Source of the DNA: Parabacteroides sp. PM6-13
GTDB lineage: Bacteria; Bacteroidota; Bacteroidia; Bacteroidales; Tannerellaceae
Assembly (NCBI RefSeq): GCF_029892605.1
Contig: NZ_JARXWF010000014.1
Location: 45,014 to 109,013, forward strand
Length of the DNA: 64,000 nt
Direction: 5' to 3'
In this document: positions 1-8,527 of the stretch, one piece after another
Position numbering within the stretch: position 1 is the stretch's first letter
Layout of the letters: every line of letters begins with the position of its first letter
Position numbers and translations under genes: made by a program
The notes under the pieces: model-generated
What the model saw: only the letters and a program-made list of their open reading frames with translations
What the model was told of the DNA's origin: nothing
The model's database searches: none

Positions 1-1536
1 CTTCTCCGCCAACGGCGTGGTGAGTGAAAGAGTCTCCGGAATGACGATGCCTTGTTCTTCGGCTTTGCGCAATACCGAACGGATACGGGCGTAGGTGTAT
101 TGGATAAAGGCGCCGGTATTTCCGTTGAAGTCGATCGATTCTTTTGGGTTGAAGGTCATATTTTTGCGCGGATCCACCTTCAAGATAAAGTATTTCAAGG
201 CACCCAACCCCACGATGCGGGCAATATGATCGGCCTCCTCTTTGGTCATCTCATCGAATTTCCCTAACTCCTGAGATATCTCCCGGGCGGTTTGAATCAT
301 CTCCGCCATCAGGTCGTCGGCATCAACAACGGTTCCTTCCCGGCTTTTCATCTTGCCTTCGGGCAGTTCCACCATACCGTAAGAGAAATGAACCAGTCCT
401 TTGCCAAAGCCATAACCCAGTTTATCGAGCAGGATGGAGAGCACCTGGAAATGGTAGTTCTGTTCGTTGCCCACCACATAGATCATCTTATCGATGGGAT
501 AGTCGTCGAAACGCAGTTTGGCGGTACCGATATCCTGCGTCATATAGACCGAAGTACCATCGGCACGCAACAAGAGTTTCTCGTCCAGGCCTTCGCCCGT
601 CAGGTCGGCCCATACCGAACCGTCCTCACGACGGTAGAAAACACCCTCTTTTTCGCCACGAAGCACTTCACCTTTTCCTTCCAGGTAGGTTTGAGATTCG
701 TAATAGATCTTATCGAAATCGACGCCCATCATTTTATAGGTCTCATCGAACCCGGCATAGACCCAGCTGTTCATGGTTTCCCAAAGGGCATATATCTCAG
801 TATCTCCGGCTTCCCATTTGCGCAACATCTCACGGGCTTCGGCCATCAATGTAGAGGCTGTTTCCGCCTCTTTGGTAGTCATGCCGGAGGCTTCCAACTC
901 TTTCAGTTCCTGTTTGTAGTGTTTGTCAAACAATACATAGAAATCGCCAATCAGGTGATCGCCTTTCTTTCCGGTCGACTCCGGCGTAGCGCCATTGCCC
1001 CATTTCTGCCAGGCCAGCATAGATTTGCAGATATGGATACCGCGATCGTTGACAATATTGGTTTTAACCACCCGGTTTCCGTTCGCTTTCAGAATTTCCG
1101 CCAAGCTGAATCCCAAAAGATTATTACGGATATGCCCCAGGTGGAGCGGTTTATTTGTATTGGGAGAAGAATACTCTACCATCACCAAAGGAGATGTTTC
1201 GGTTGCCTGCTCTATGCCGTAGGCCGACTGATTATGCACCGAGTTCAACAGTTCAATCCAGCATCCCGGAGCGATCGTCAGGTTTAGGAATCCTTTGATC
1301 ACATTAAAATCGGCAATGGCCGGTTCCTTCTCCTTGAGGTATTCACCGATTTCCTGTGCCGTCAGCTCGGGCGATTTGCGCGATGCTTTCAGAAAAGGGA
1401 ACACCACCAGCGTTAGATGTCCTTTGAATTCTTTTTTTGTCTTCTGAAGTTGCACCTGGCTGTCGGTAGCCTCCGTGGCGTATAATTCTTTTATTCCGGC
1501 CTTGATGGCGGCGGATATCTGTTGTTCGATCTGCAT
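1..1536 (-). CDS. argS: Arginine--tRNA ligase (3' end outside window)
   Basis: This class I aminoacyl-tRNA synthetase charges tRNA-Arg in the cytoplasm. Translation from the ATG at 1536 gives 512 residues in the window, out of about 590-600 usual for the family; the C-terminal anticodon-binding part lies beyond position 1. Visible landmarks are the N-terminal additional domain, a HIGH-type motif in the stretch NKPLHLGHIRN (coded near 1165-1130) and the KMSKS-equivalent GKMKSREG (near 330), typical of ArgRS. A -7 element TACCTTTG lies on the minus strand at 1577-1584, next to the HU terminator. The gene is transcribed in the same direction as the HU gene but behind its terminator, so it is probably a separate unit. 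Confidence 0.97.
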   Translation of the reverse strand, partial: MQIEQQISAAIKAGIKELYATEATDSQVQLQKTKKEFKGHLTLVVFPFLKASRKSPELTAQEIGEYLKEKEPAIADFNVIKGFLNLTIAPGCWIELLNSVHNQSAYGIEQATETSPLVMVEYSSPNTNKPLHLGHIRNNLLGFSLAEILKANGNRVVKTNIVNDRGIHICKSMLAWQKWGNGATPESTGKKGDHLIGDFYVLFDKHYKQELKELEASGMTTKEAETASTLMAEAREMLRKWEAGDTEIYALWETMNSWVYAGFDETYKMMGVDFDKIYYESQTYLEGKGEVLRGEKEGVFYRREDGSVWADLTGEGLDEKLLLRADGTSVYMTQDIGTAKLRFDDYPIDKMIYVVGNEQNYHFQVLSILLDKLGYGFGKGLVHFSYGMVELPEGKMKSREGTVVDADDLMAEMIQTAREISQELGKFDEMTKEEADHIARIVGLGALKYFILKVDPRKNMTFNPKESIDFNGNTGAFIQYTYARIRSVLRKAEEQGIVIPETLSLTTPLAEK

Positions 1537-1589
1537 ATTAGTAAGATAAAGCGTTCATATTCGGTTTATTTGCGCGCAAAGGTACAAAA

Positions 1590-1617
1590 AAAGGATACAA
1601 TCTTCATTGTATCCTTT
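1590..1617 (-). terminator. Rho-independent terminator of the HU gene
   Basis: A perfect 12-bp stem (1590-1601 with 1606-1617) closes a CTTC tetraloop. On the minus strand it is followed by a run of six T, 22 bases after the HU stop codon. It overlaps the upstream region of argS. Confidence 0.85.
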
Positions 1618-1638
1618 CCATTTTCAAAGTATCTATTG

Positions 1639-1911
1639 TTACTTTACAATGTCGCTCAATTCTGAACCGGCCTTAAACTTAACTGTTTTGCGAGCAGGAA
1701 TATCGATAGGCTGTTTCGTTTTCGGGTTTACACCTTTGCGTGCAGCTTTCTCAGCAACAGAGAAAGAACCAAAGCCTAAAAGAGCTACTTTACCTCCGGC
1801 TTTCAATTCATTAGAAACTGTTTCAACAAATGCTTCTACTGCTTTCTTAGCATCTACTTTGCTTAACCCTGCTTTTTCGGATACAGCATTGATAAATTCT
1901 GTTTTGTTCAT
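1639..1911 (-). CDS. hup: HU family DNA-binding protein
   Basis: A 90-residue histone-like protein that binds and bends DNA as a dimer. The length and sequence fit HU exactly. The N-terminal helical part begins MNKTEFINAV, the conserved GFGSF turn is at about 46-50, and the DNA-binding arm carries the basic GVNPKTKQPIDIPA stretch with the intercalating Pro. It has its own promoter (1964-1993) and its own terminator, so it is monocistronic. The subtype (HUalpha or HUbeta) cannot be told from the sequence. Confidence 0.97.
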   Translation of the reverse strand: MNKTEFINAVSEKAGLSKVDAKKAVEAFVETVSNELKAGGKVALLGFGSFSVAEKAARKGVNPKTKQPIDIPARKTVKFKAGSELSDIVK

Positions 1912-1963
1912 GATGGTTTGATAGTTAATATATTAAACAATATTCTGTTTTCCAAGTTGGCAT

Positions 1964-1993
1964 CAAATGTATCATTATTTTAATATTCCACAA
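1964..1993 (-). promoter_or_regulatory. Bacteroidetes-type promoter of the HU gene
   Basis: On the minus strand TTG (1993-1991) is followed after exactly 19 bases by TACATTTG (1971-1964). This matches the Bacteroidetes housekeeping sigma consensus (TTTG-N19-TAnnTTTG). The HU start codon is about 50 bases downstream. Confidence 0.8.
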
Positions 1994-2039
1994 AAAAAAT
2001 AACTCTTTTTTTTGCTCTAACTCTATGTTTTACCCGCAT

Positions 2040-2073
2040 TTTGGTCTAAAAATATCAAATTTCTTTACCTTTG
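2040..2073 (+). promoter_or_regulatory. Probable promoter of the rhomboid operon
   Basis: TACCTTTG at 2066-2073 is a good -7 element. TTTG at 2040-2043 is the nearest -33 candidate, with a slightly long 22-base spacer. The first rhomboid ATG is at 2100. Confidence 0.6.
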
Positions 2074-2099
2074 TGATCAAATCAATATGAAATCTTAGT

Positions 2100-2819
2100 A
2101 TGGACCAACATAGTTCCGGCTTTTTAAGCAGCATTCCCCCTGTTACAAAAAATTTGATCATCATCAATTTGCTTCTCTGGCTGGCCAGCATAGCGCTGCC
2201 CCGAGTAGGGATTGACCTTGTACAGATCTTAGGTCTTCATTTCCCCGGCGCCAAGGATTTCGGCATCTGGCAAATATTCACCTATATGTTCATGCATGAT
2301 ACCAGCTCCTTTTCGCATGTGCTCTTTAATATGTTTGCCGTTTATATGTTTGGACGGGTATTGGAAAACGTATGGGGTCCCAAGCGATTCATACTCTTTT
2401 ATCTGGTCACGGGTATTGGCGCGGGGCTTGTGCAGGAATTGGTCTGGTTCATCAATCTGCGCGATGTCGTGTTCAGTGGTCAGGAGATAATCAACCTGAA
2501 CGGAGTGCGTCTGATAGCAAAAGCCGATTTTCTGAACCTCTTCGTGACCATTGGGGCTTCCGGTTCCGTCTTCGGTATTTTGTTAGCGTTTGGGATGCTA
2601 TTCCCCAACATTCCTCTATATATTATGTTTGTCCCTATACCCATCAAGGCAAAATGGTTTGTTATCGGGTATGGTGTGATTGAACTGTTCCTCGGCATTG
2701 CCAACTTCGGTGGCGACAATGTGGCTCACTTCGCTCATTTAGGCGGTATGATATTCGGTTTCTTTATGATTCGTTACTGGAAAAAGAAAGATCAACAAAA
2801 TGGACGATATTTTTACTAA
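2100..2819 (+). CDS. Rhomboid family intramembrane serine protease
   Basis: A 239-residue polytopic inner-membrane protease that cleaves transmembrane substrates. Family landmarks are present: HxxxN at H73/N77 in the second membrane helix (oxyanion support), catalytic Ser154 in GASG (152-155), and His213 in AHLGG in the last helix. All hydrophobic segments expected for a six-helix core can be seen, with a longer loop at about 116-145 between helices 3 and 4. The gene overlaps the next rhomboid by 20 bases, so the two are translationally coupled. The physiological substrate is unknown. Confidence 0.93.
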   Translation: MDQHSSGFLSSIPPVTKNLIIINLLLWLASIALPRVGIDLVQILGLHFPGAKDFGIWQIFTYMFMHDTSSFSHVLFNMFAVYMFGRVLENVWGPKRFILFYLVTGIGAGLVQELVWFINLRDVVFSGQEIINLNGVRLIAKADFLNLFVTIGASGSVFGILLAFGMLFPNIPLYIMFVPIPIKAKWFVIGYGVIELFLGIANFGGDNVAHFAHLGGMIFGFFMIRYWKKKDQQNGRYFY

Positions 2820-3678
2820 AATGAAACAGATGTTTCGTTCGGGTAATATCCTGATGAAACTGATTTATATCAATGTTGGCCTTTTCCTGGTGATCCGCCT
2901 GGCCGTTATCTTTTTTATGCTGTTCAATATCGATGGTACTATCCTGTTGAACTACCTGCAGATGCCCTCGTCTTTTGCGCTTTTACTGGTCAGACCTTGG
3001 ACACTGTTCACCTATATGTTCACCCATTACGACTTTCTGCATATTCTGTTCAATATGCTGTGGCTCTATTGGTTTGGGGTGATCTTCCTGCAGTTCTTCA
3101 ACGAACGGCAGCTGGGCGGCATGTATGTCTTGGGCGGCATAGCGGGAGCTTTGTTCTTCCTGTTGGCATACAATATATTCCCCTATTTCCGCCCGATGGC
3201 AAACAACAGCTTTCTGATGGGAGCCTCCGCCTCGGTGATGGCGATTGTATTTGCCGTGTCGTTCTATCGCAAAGAGTATGAAATAAATCTATTATTAATC
3301 GGTCGTGTCAAACTGATCTGGTTGGCGCTCTTCTCACTTATCCTCGACCTATTAGCTATTACCTCGACCAATGCCGGAGGACATATCGCACATATCGGTG
3401 GTGCCCTCTTGGGGATATTATTCGCCTCTCAATACGCGAAAGGGAAAGACATGACCGCGCCCATTAATCGATTGATAGACTGGTTTGCCAACCTGGGAAA
3501 ACGAAAGCCCAAAATGACAGTGACCTACAAACGTACCGAATCCAAATACGACTATAACGCGCGTAAGAATCAAGAATCGAATGAGCTCGATGCGATCCTC
3601 GACAAACTGAAACGCTCCGGCTATGAAAGTCTTTCGGCTGATGAAAAAAAGAAATTGTTTGATGCCAGTAAGAAATAG
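2800..3678 (+). CDS. Rhomboid family protein with C-terminal cytosolic tail
   Basis: A 292-residue second rhomboid encoded in tandem. The HxxxN (H81, N85) and the helix-6 His198 (AHIGG) are kept, and the nucleophile region reads GASA (141-144), so Ser143 is present but the usual second Gly of GxSG is Ala. After the membrane core there is a charged tail (about 212-292) ending in a small helical module that resembles the tail domain of Bacteroidetes rhomboids (DUF6576-like). Its start overlaps the previous gene, and the phosphatase-fold gene starts 3 bases after its stop, indicating one operon. Activity is likely but less certain than for the first rhomboid. Confidence 0.9.
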   Translation: MDDIFTKMKQMFRSGNILMKLIYINVGLFLVIRLAVIFFMLFNIDGTILLNYLQMPSSFALLLVRPWTLFTYMFTHYDFLHILFNMLWLYWFGVIFLQFFNERQLGGMYVLGGIAGALFFLLAYNIFPYFRPMANNSFLMGASASVMAIVFAVSFYRKEYEINLLLIGRVKLIWLALFSLILDLLAITSTNAGGHIAHIGGALLGILFASQYAKGKDMTAPINRLIDWFANLGKRKPKMTVTYKRTESKYDYNARKNQESNELDAILDKLKRSGYESLSADEKKKLFDASKK

Positions 3679-3681
3679 CGT

Positions 3682-4782
3682 ATGAAATCCCTTCGCATCC
3701 TGCTTCGCTTCTTGTTTATGGCGGCGAATATCCTCTTTTTGGTCTTATTTATGCTCGCCGCCTTTTCCGATAAGGTATCGCCGGAGAAGAGCCTATTTAT
3801 GGCCTACCTGGGCTTAGGGTTTCCTATCTTGTTTGTATTAAATTTCTTTTATGCGCTCTATTGGCTCTTCACACGCGATTGGAAGCCGCTTCTTATGACG
3901 CTAATCTGCTTCCTGATCTGCTGGGGACCTATCACCCGCTATTTCCCTTTTCATAACAAAACGAATATCCCTCAGGAAAATACGATCAAGGTGCTTTCCT
4001 ATAACGTGATGAACTTCGCCGGCAAACCGCATACCGCCCAATCGCCCAATCGCATCATCGAATACATTGCCCAATCGGATGCCGACATCGTGTGCCTGCA
4101 GGAATATAATGTAGCCACCTCCGGCAAAAACAACCTGACAAAAGAGGCGATCCAGAAAGCCCTGGCGATGTATCCCTACCGGGCAGTGGTCGCCTTCAAC
4201 AAAAAGCGCCCGAACATCGGCAATGCCCTGTATTCCAAATACCCCATCCGCCAATCGCGCCTGATCGATTACGAGAGCGACTACAATGGTTCTGCCTATC
4301 ATGAGTTAGAGGTAAACGGGAAAAAGATGGTGGTGATCAACAACCACCTGGAATCGTTTAAGCTTACGCAAAAGGATAAATCGCAATATTCGGGTCTGAT
4401 CAAATCATTCGACACAGAGAAACTGAATGAGATCCGCGGCACCATCTCCCGCAAGCTGGGACCGGCCTTCCTGCAGCGTGCCCAACAGGCACGAAAAATA
4501 GCCGAAGAGATCAACAAAGCCGAAGCCGATTATATCCTGGTCTGCGGCGATTTCAACGACACGCCCCTGTCGTATGCCCACCGAATCATCCAAGGTGATT
4601 TAACGGATGCTTTCGTTGCCTCCGGACGTGGCATGGGAAGCACCTACAACCAGAATTTTTTCATTTTCCGGATCGATAATATCCTCCACTCTTCTAATGC
4701 GACCTCTTATAACTGCACGGTCGATCATGTCAAATATTCCGATCATTACCCGATGTGGTGCTACCTGGAGTTAGGTGAGTGA
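3682..4782 (+). CDS. Membrane-anchored endonuclease/exonuclease/phosphatase family protein
   Basis: 366 residues. Three hydrophobic helices (about 5-28, 37-62, 68-90) anchor the protein, followed by an EEP-fold catalytic domain from about 105. Visible catalytic motifs are the metal-binding Glu in VCLQEYN, an NNHLES strand, GDFNDTP, and the C-terminal SDHYP with the catalytic His. Such proteins cleave phosphodiesters in nucleic acids, lipids or sugars, and the substrate cannot be read from the sequence. Third gene of the rhomboid operon. Its 3' end overlaps the convergent E1-like gene by 12 bases. Confidence 0.88.
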   Translation: MKSLRILLRFLFMAANILFLVLFMLAAFSDKVSPEKSLFMAYLGLGFPILFVLNFFYALYWLFTRDWKPLLMTLICFLICWGPITRYFPFHNKTNIPQENTIKVLSYNVMNFAGKPHTAQSPNRIIEYIAQSDADIVCLQEYNVATSGKNNLTKEAIQKALAMYPYRAVVAFNKKRPNIGNALYSKYPIRQSRLIDYESDYNGSAYHELEVNGKKMVVINNHLESFKLTQKDKSQYSGLIKSFDTEKLNEIRGTISRKLGPAFLQRAQQARKIAEEINKAEADYILVCGDFNDTPLSYAHRIIQGDLTDAFVASGRGMGSTYNQNFFIFRIDNILHSSNATSYNCTVDHVKYSDHYPMWCYLELGE

Positions 4783-6216
4783 TTTCTTCCGGAAGATCCT
4801 TTTTATAATTCGATTTAGTATTTTATTGGCCCACGAGTCGCGATAACGACGAAGACCCTTGCCGGTTCGCACGTCGAACACCTGCTGGCGACCAGCGAAG
4901 CGAGCCGTCGGATCCCCGTATTGTTCGACCAGAAAACGGGCCGCGTTACGGGCCGCGATCACGCCCGAAGCTCCTGCCACCTCACCCGTTTGCGGAACGG
5001 AGCGAAACGGATTCCCATCCTGCTGTTTCAGAAACTTAAACGCCACAGGCTCCGCCAAGGTGTTGGTGATGCCACTCGCCAGCATAGCGGTCTGCATAAA
5101 AGTCTCCGGACTCGGATCGGCAAAAGCCTTCGCTACCTCTTTATCACTCAGACCATACAACAGCCTGACCCGCCGCTGCTTATCGCCCGGGCTGTTAAAA
5201 CCGTTGATTCCGCGAGAGCCCACATCCGCCAACTGAATCGTAGGAATATCCCGATCGCGCGCCTTCTCAAGCAAGAGGCGCTTCGTAGGGAAATGATCGA
5301 TAGCTTCTATCAGTATCGATGTGCGCGGCGTGGTCAACCCCTTCTCCGGATCCGGTTCACCCAACAGAAAGGCATCCAGATTCTCCTCGGTAATGCCCTC
5401 CGGATAGATATGAATAAGCTGAAAAGGATCCTGTCCATGAATGCTTCGCGCCAAGGCAATAGCTTTGGAAACCTCCCGATGGGTATCGGGATCTTCCAAC
5501 AAATCGAACACCGTGTATTGGGTTCGGTTCAGGTTGCTGGCATTAGGGCCTTTGGGATCCGCCAATGTCAAAAGATAAGGCTTGATCAGCCGGGTAGCGA
5601 AAAGAGCCGCTTGCGAGGCCACACTGGCCCCGGCTACGGTTATATGTTGATGGTTAAATATAGAGAGACGAGTCTGATACCAGTCGTAGGTTAGTTTCCG
5701 GTTGTTGATTAAATGTCCGTTACTCAACGTAATCGCCAATTTCCAAATGGGCATAGCGGGCAGCTTCACCAAAACACGCGGACGAAAACGCCCTCTCCCC
5801 TCGCCCACTTCATCAAAATAGAGCACTTCCACGCCATAAGGCTGAGCCTCCTGCCGGTATAACGCGTACTCTTCGTGAATGTATTGATTGACCGGATCCT
5901 CCTCCTTGTCTTTCAACGACTCAATCAGCTTTTGGAAGGTTTGTTCGACAATATTCGTGCGGTATAACGCGGCAGCAATCACATAGTCTTCACCCGATTC
6001 ATCCTGCAGGCGAATCATCTCCTGCCCATTCGTTTCATCTGCAAAGCGGCTAATGCGTCCATCGCTCCACCCCGTGGAAGCGATGATGACCGGACGCCCG
6101 GGATAAAACGTCCGGTGGTGTTTTCGTTCTTGCAAGAAGCGACTTAAGCTCCATACGCCGCCATCGCATATTGTTTCCCACCAACTTTGGGCATGTGTAC
6201 TCTCTTTTGTTTGCAT
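4771..6216 (-). CDS. E1/ThiF-like adenylyltransferase, HesA/MoeB/ThiF superfamily
   Basis: 481 residues. An N-terminal region of about 185 residues has no recognised domain. It is followed by a ThiF/MoeB Rossmann domain with a nucleotide-binding loop GASVAS (196-201), Asp220, the N-L-N-R stretch (228-231) and a downstream Asp307 in the position expected of E1 enzymes. This implies ATP-dependent adenylation of a carboxylate. The only cysteine in the protein is Cys17, so neither the zinc CxxC pairs nor the thioester Cys of classical E1 enzymes exist. The C-terminus is strongly basic (IIKRIFRKK). The start lies 73 bases inside the preceding gene, and no later ATG would keep the N-terminus, which suggests tight coupling. 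It resembles the ThiF half of Rv1355c-like proteins, but that is from memory. Product unknown. Confidence 0.8.
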   Translation of the reverse strand: MQTKESTHAQSWWETICDGGVWSLSRFLQERKHHRTFYPGRPVIIASTGWSDGRISRFADETNGQEMIRLQDESGEDYVIAAALYRTNIVEQTFQKLIESLKDKEEDPVNQYIHEEYALYRQEAQPYGVEVLYFDEVGEGRGRFRPRVLVKLPAMPIWKLAITLSNGHLINNRKLTYDWYQTRLSIFNHQHITVAGASVASQAALFATRLIKPYLLTLADPKGPNASNLNRTQYTVFDLLEDPDTHREVSKAIALARSIHGQDPFQLIHIYPEGITEENLDAFLLGEPDPEKGLTTPRTSILIEAIDHFPTKRLLLEKARDRDIPTIQLADVGSRGINGFNSPGDKQRRVRLLYGLSDKEVAKAFADPSPETFMQTAMLASGITNTLAEPVAFKFLKQQDGNPFRSVPQTGEVAGASGVIAARNAARFLVEQYGDPTARFAGRQQVFDVRTGKGLRRYRDSWANKILNRIIKRIFRKKSLT

Positions 6217-7142
6217 GTATTCACCATATCTTTGGGCAATACCATATTGGCTTTTTCGATATCAAAATCAAAATAGTAAGCCCCCATTAGTTTCGGAATA
6301 AAATATTTTGGATATTTCTCACTCTCCTGCCTGAAATAGTCGCTATCCGGATTGACACACGCCCCCTCTATAGGCACCAACGAGAAGCCACTGATCCGCT
6401 TCACAAAAAGGACAATATTCCGGGTCATGGTACACAGTATATCAATACTTTTTAGATTTTGAACATGAACCAGAAATCCCTTCATATACATATAACGAAT
6501 CAAGATGCCCCGGATAAGTGTAGCGCGATGACGCACATGCGGATTAGCGCTGTTCACCCATAAATCGAAAACAGGATGGTAGGCAAAACGACAAAATTCA
6601 GCAGAGCCATTCTTTACCGGACTATCGAAGGTAAAAAAACGAGAGATTTCCAAATCATCAGCTTGCGGATTAAAGTCCAAGCGGATGCTCGCCAACACCG
6701 TAGGCTGCCCATCTCTCCCTTTGCAGGTGGCGACTACCGTACACTCATGCGGACCATCCGACACCTGCTTAAAGTCAGGGATATCCGCGTCTTCATACGC
6801 ATAACGCTCTTTGTAGGCGATCGGAAGAATACACCGTAATTGTTCTTTGATGAAATAATCTTCCTCGCCAACCACCTGAATGTCAATATCACCGCAATCA
6901 AGGAAAGCGCTACTCATCGGCTTGTCTTCGATCATCCTAGAAAGTGACGAAGAGGCCATCCGGTAGAGCGGATGCTGACTGGACTGTGTCATCTGATAGA
7001 TCTTTTCCAGATACGCCATCATCTGAGCCCAGTCATTATCCGGATCTCCGTAGAAGGGTGCCAACTGCACTTTTCCTTCCAATATGTCCTTGAAACTACA
7101 ATGGATAGTTTCGTCTGAAAATTGATTTAATTGATACTTCAT
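6144..7142 (-). CDS. Putative GNAT/FeeM-like N-acyltransferase
   Basis: 332 residues from the ATG at 7142 (a GTG 12 bases upstream is possible). The central part (about 95-260) reads like an acyltransferase of the N-acyl amino acid synthase / autoinducer-synthase type. It has strands with the E-I-S-R motif, then EFCRFAYHP, a long Arg-rich helix (RHRATLIRGILIRYMY) and a KG.LVHVQN strand, ending with a GFSLVPI turn. No membrane segment or signal peptide is present. It is the first gene of a two-gene unit with the E1-like gene and has a perfect promoter at 7259-7288. The acyl donor and acceptor are unknown, and a generic GNAT is the alternative. Confidence 0.6.
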   Translation of the reverse strand: MKYQLNQFSDETIHCSFKDILEGKVQLAPFYGDPDNDWAQMMAYLEKIYQMTQSSQHPLYRMASSSLSRMIEDKPMSSAFLDCGDIDIQVVGEEDYFIKEQLRCILPIAYKERYAYEDADIPDFKQVSDGPHECTVVATCKGRDGQPTVLASIRLDFNPQADDLEISRFFTFDSPVKNGSAEFCRFAYHPVFDLWVNSANPHVRHRATLIRGILIRYMYMKGFLVHVQNLKSIDILCTMTRNIVLFVKRISGFSLVPIEGACVNPDSDYFRQESEKYPKYFIPKLMGAYYFDFDIEKANMVLPKDMVNTCKQKRVHMPKVGGKQYAMAAYGA

Positions 7143-7258
7143 AACAATCTGCACATTTTTTGTTTTTCATACTACTTTTTCTTTTTCAATCGAGTTGTTT
7201 TGTCACATTGATTTCTCCAGTCACAAAAGGATCAAGCATACACGAAACGGTCTGTTTG

Positions 7259-7288
7259 CAAAAGTAAATATTTACTTAAGATTTGCAA
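7259..7288 (-). promoter_or_regulatory. Promoter of the acyltransferase/E1 pair
   Basis: On the minus strand TTG (7288-7286), 19 bases, then TACTTTTG (7266-7259) fits the Bacteroidetes consensus. The predicted leader to the ATG at 7142 is about 110 bases, and no clear riboswitch fold was seen in it. Confidence 0.75.
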
Positions 7289-7400
7289 CTTTTTGACACC
7301 AATCACCGATTATATATTAACAAAGCGACAGCACAAGTATCAAATCGTAAATATTCTGTCAGAATCCACAAGTTTCAATAACAGATTTGCAACAACAAAA

Positions 7401-7433
7401 AACCGGTAAAGTCAGATATAGACTTTACCGGTT
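7401..7433 (-). terminator. Terminator after the GH43-like lipoprotein gene
   Basis: A perfect 13-bp stem (7401-7413 with 7421-7433) has a 7-base loop. On the minus strand it is followed by TTTTGTTGTT. It lies 28 bases past the stop codon of the 7462-8400 gene. The rest of 7143-7461 holds only the leader and promoter of the acyltransferase gene. Confidence 0.8.
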
Positions 7434-7461
7434 GATATCGGTAGCATATTAAATTCAATCG

Positions 7462-8400
7462 CTACAGCAAATTCTGCCATATACTTTTCTTCACCGTAAA
7501 AGCAGTTCCGTGACGGGTGCCTTCCGGGAACAGAATCTGATCGGACACATCCTCCCAGCTCACCCCATCCTTCGAACGCACCGCCCCATACTTGCGCTGG
7601 GTATATTTATCGAAATAGACATAGATATACTCCCCTACCTGAAGCGGTGAAGCGCCTTCCGCCCAATAGTCACCGGTGATCGGATCAGAAACGGTCGTCG
7701 GAAAATCATACGGTTTCCGATTTGTTACCACTCGAATATTCTTCTCCGGAGGATTGGAATTCTCATTCTTCACAAACAGATAATAGGTTCCATCTTTTTC
7801 TAACACAGCTCCGTCGATCACGCTGAAATCCGGATTGAAGAAGACCTTTGTCTCGCTGAATGTTTGAAAATCTTTGGTTGTCACATAAAACTGCCGATGA
7901 TTCAAGCCCTTCTCACTCTCCGACGTAGCGATCTCGGGAAACATGCCCGGAACCGTGGAAGCCCAAAAGATATAAAAAGTCTTGTCCGATTTGTCGTAGA
8001 ACAGTTCAGGCGCCCAGCTATTGCGCGTCCCTTCATACATCTCCATCACCGGGATGTTACGCTGCTCGGACCAATTCACCAGATCGTCCGACGAGGCATA
8101 CCCAATACCCTGATCCCACCAACCGGAGGTCCATACCATATGGAACACCCCTTTATCATCCTGCACAATACTCGGATCGCGCATCAATTTATCTTTCCCC
8201 ACCATCGGCGTCAGAAAAGAAGAATCACCCTTCAGGGTTTGCCACGTCAATCCATCCTCACTGTAAGCGAGATGAAGCCCATCTTCCCCATTCCCCTTGA
8301 AATAAGAGAACAGATACACCTCCTCTTCCACGACCGGCCTATTTCCGCCACAGGCCGATAAAAACAATAGGAAAACTCCTAAAAAAAAGAATTGTTTCAT
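7462..8400 (-). CDS. GH43-like five-bladed beta-propeller glycosidase, lipoprotein
   Basis: 312 residues from the ATG at 8400 (an ATG three codons earlier is possible). The N-terminus MKQFFFLGVFLLFLSACGG is a lipoprotein signal with lipobox LSAC. The rest is a five-bladed propeller as in GH43/GH32-type enzymes: a MRDPSIV strand supplying an Asp, a WAPELF strand, VIDGAVL with a second Asp, and an AEGASPL strand with a candidate acid Glu. A surface or periplasmic arabinosidase/xylosidase-type activity is likely but the linkage cannot be assigned. It stands alone, outside the polysaccharide locus at 30-55 kb. A -7 element TATCTTTG is at 8459-8466 on the minus strand. Confidence 0.8.
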   Translation of the reverse strand: MKQFFFLGVFLLFLSACGGNRPVVEEEVYLFSYFKGNGEDGLHLAYSEDGLTWQTLKGDSSFLTPMVGKDKLMRDPSIVQDDKGVFHMVWTSGWWDQGIGYASSDDLVNWSEQRNIPVMEMYEGTRNSWAPELFYDKSDKTFYIFWASTVPGMFPEIATSESEKGLNHRQFYVTTKDFQTFSETKVFFNPDFSVIDGAVLEKDGTYYLFVKNENSNPPEKNIRVVTNRKPYDFPTTVSDPITGDYWAEGASPLQVGEYIYVYFDKYTQRKYGAVRSKDGVSWEDVSDQILFPEGTRHGTAFTVKKSIWQNLL

Positions 8401-8527
8401 GATTGTCATTATGTTTCAATATATAAGTTGCCTTTACACGCCACACGTTATGAATAAACAAAGATAAAACAACTTCTAAAAAAATTCCTTTTCTTTGTAG
8501 TGAAACAAATCCATAAAAAGAAACAAT

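Noticed and set aside
292..1287. 331-codon open frame on the plus strand
   Set aside because: It lies opposite argS, whose protein matches the ArgRS family across the region; the plus-strand product has no recognisable domain.
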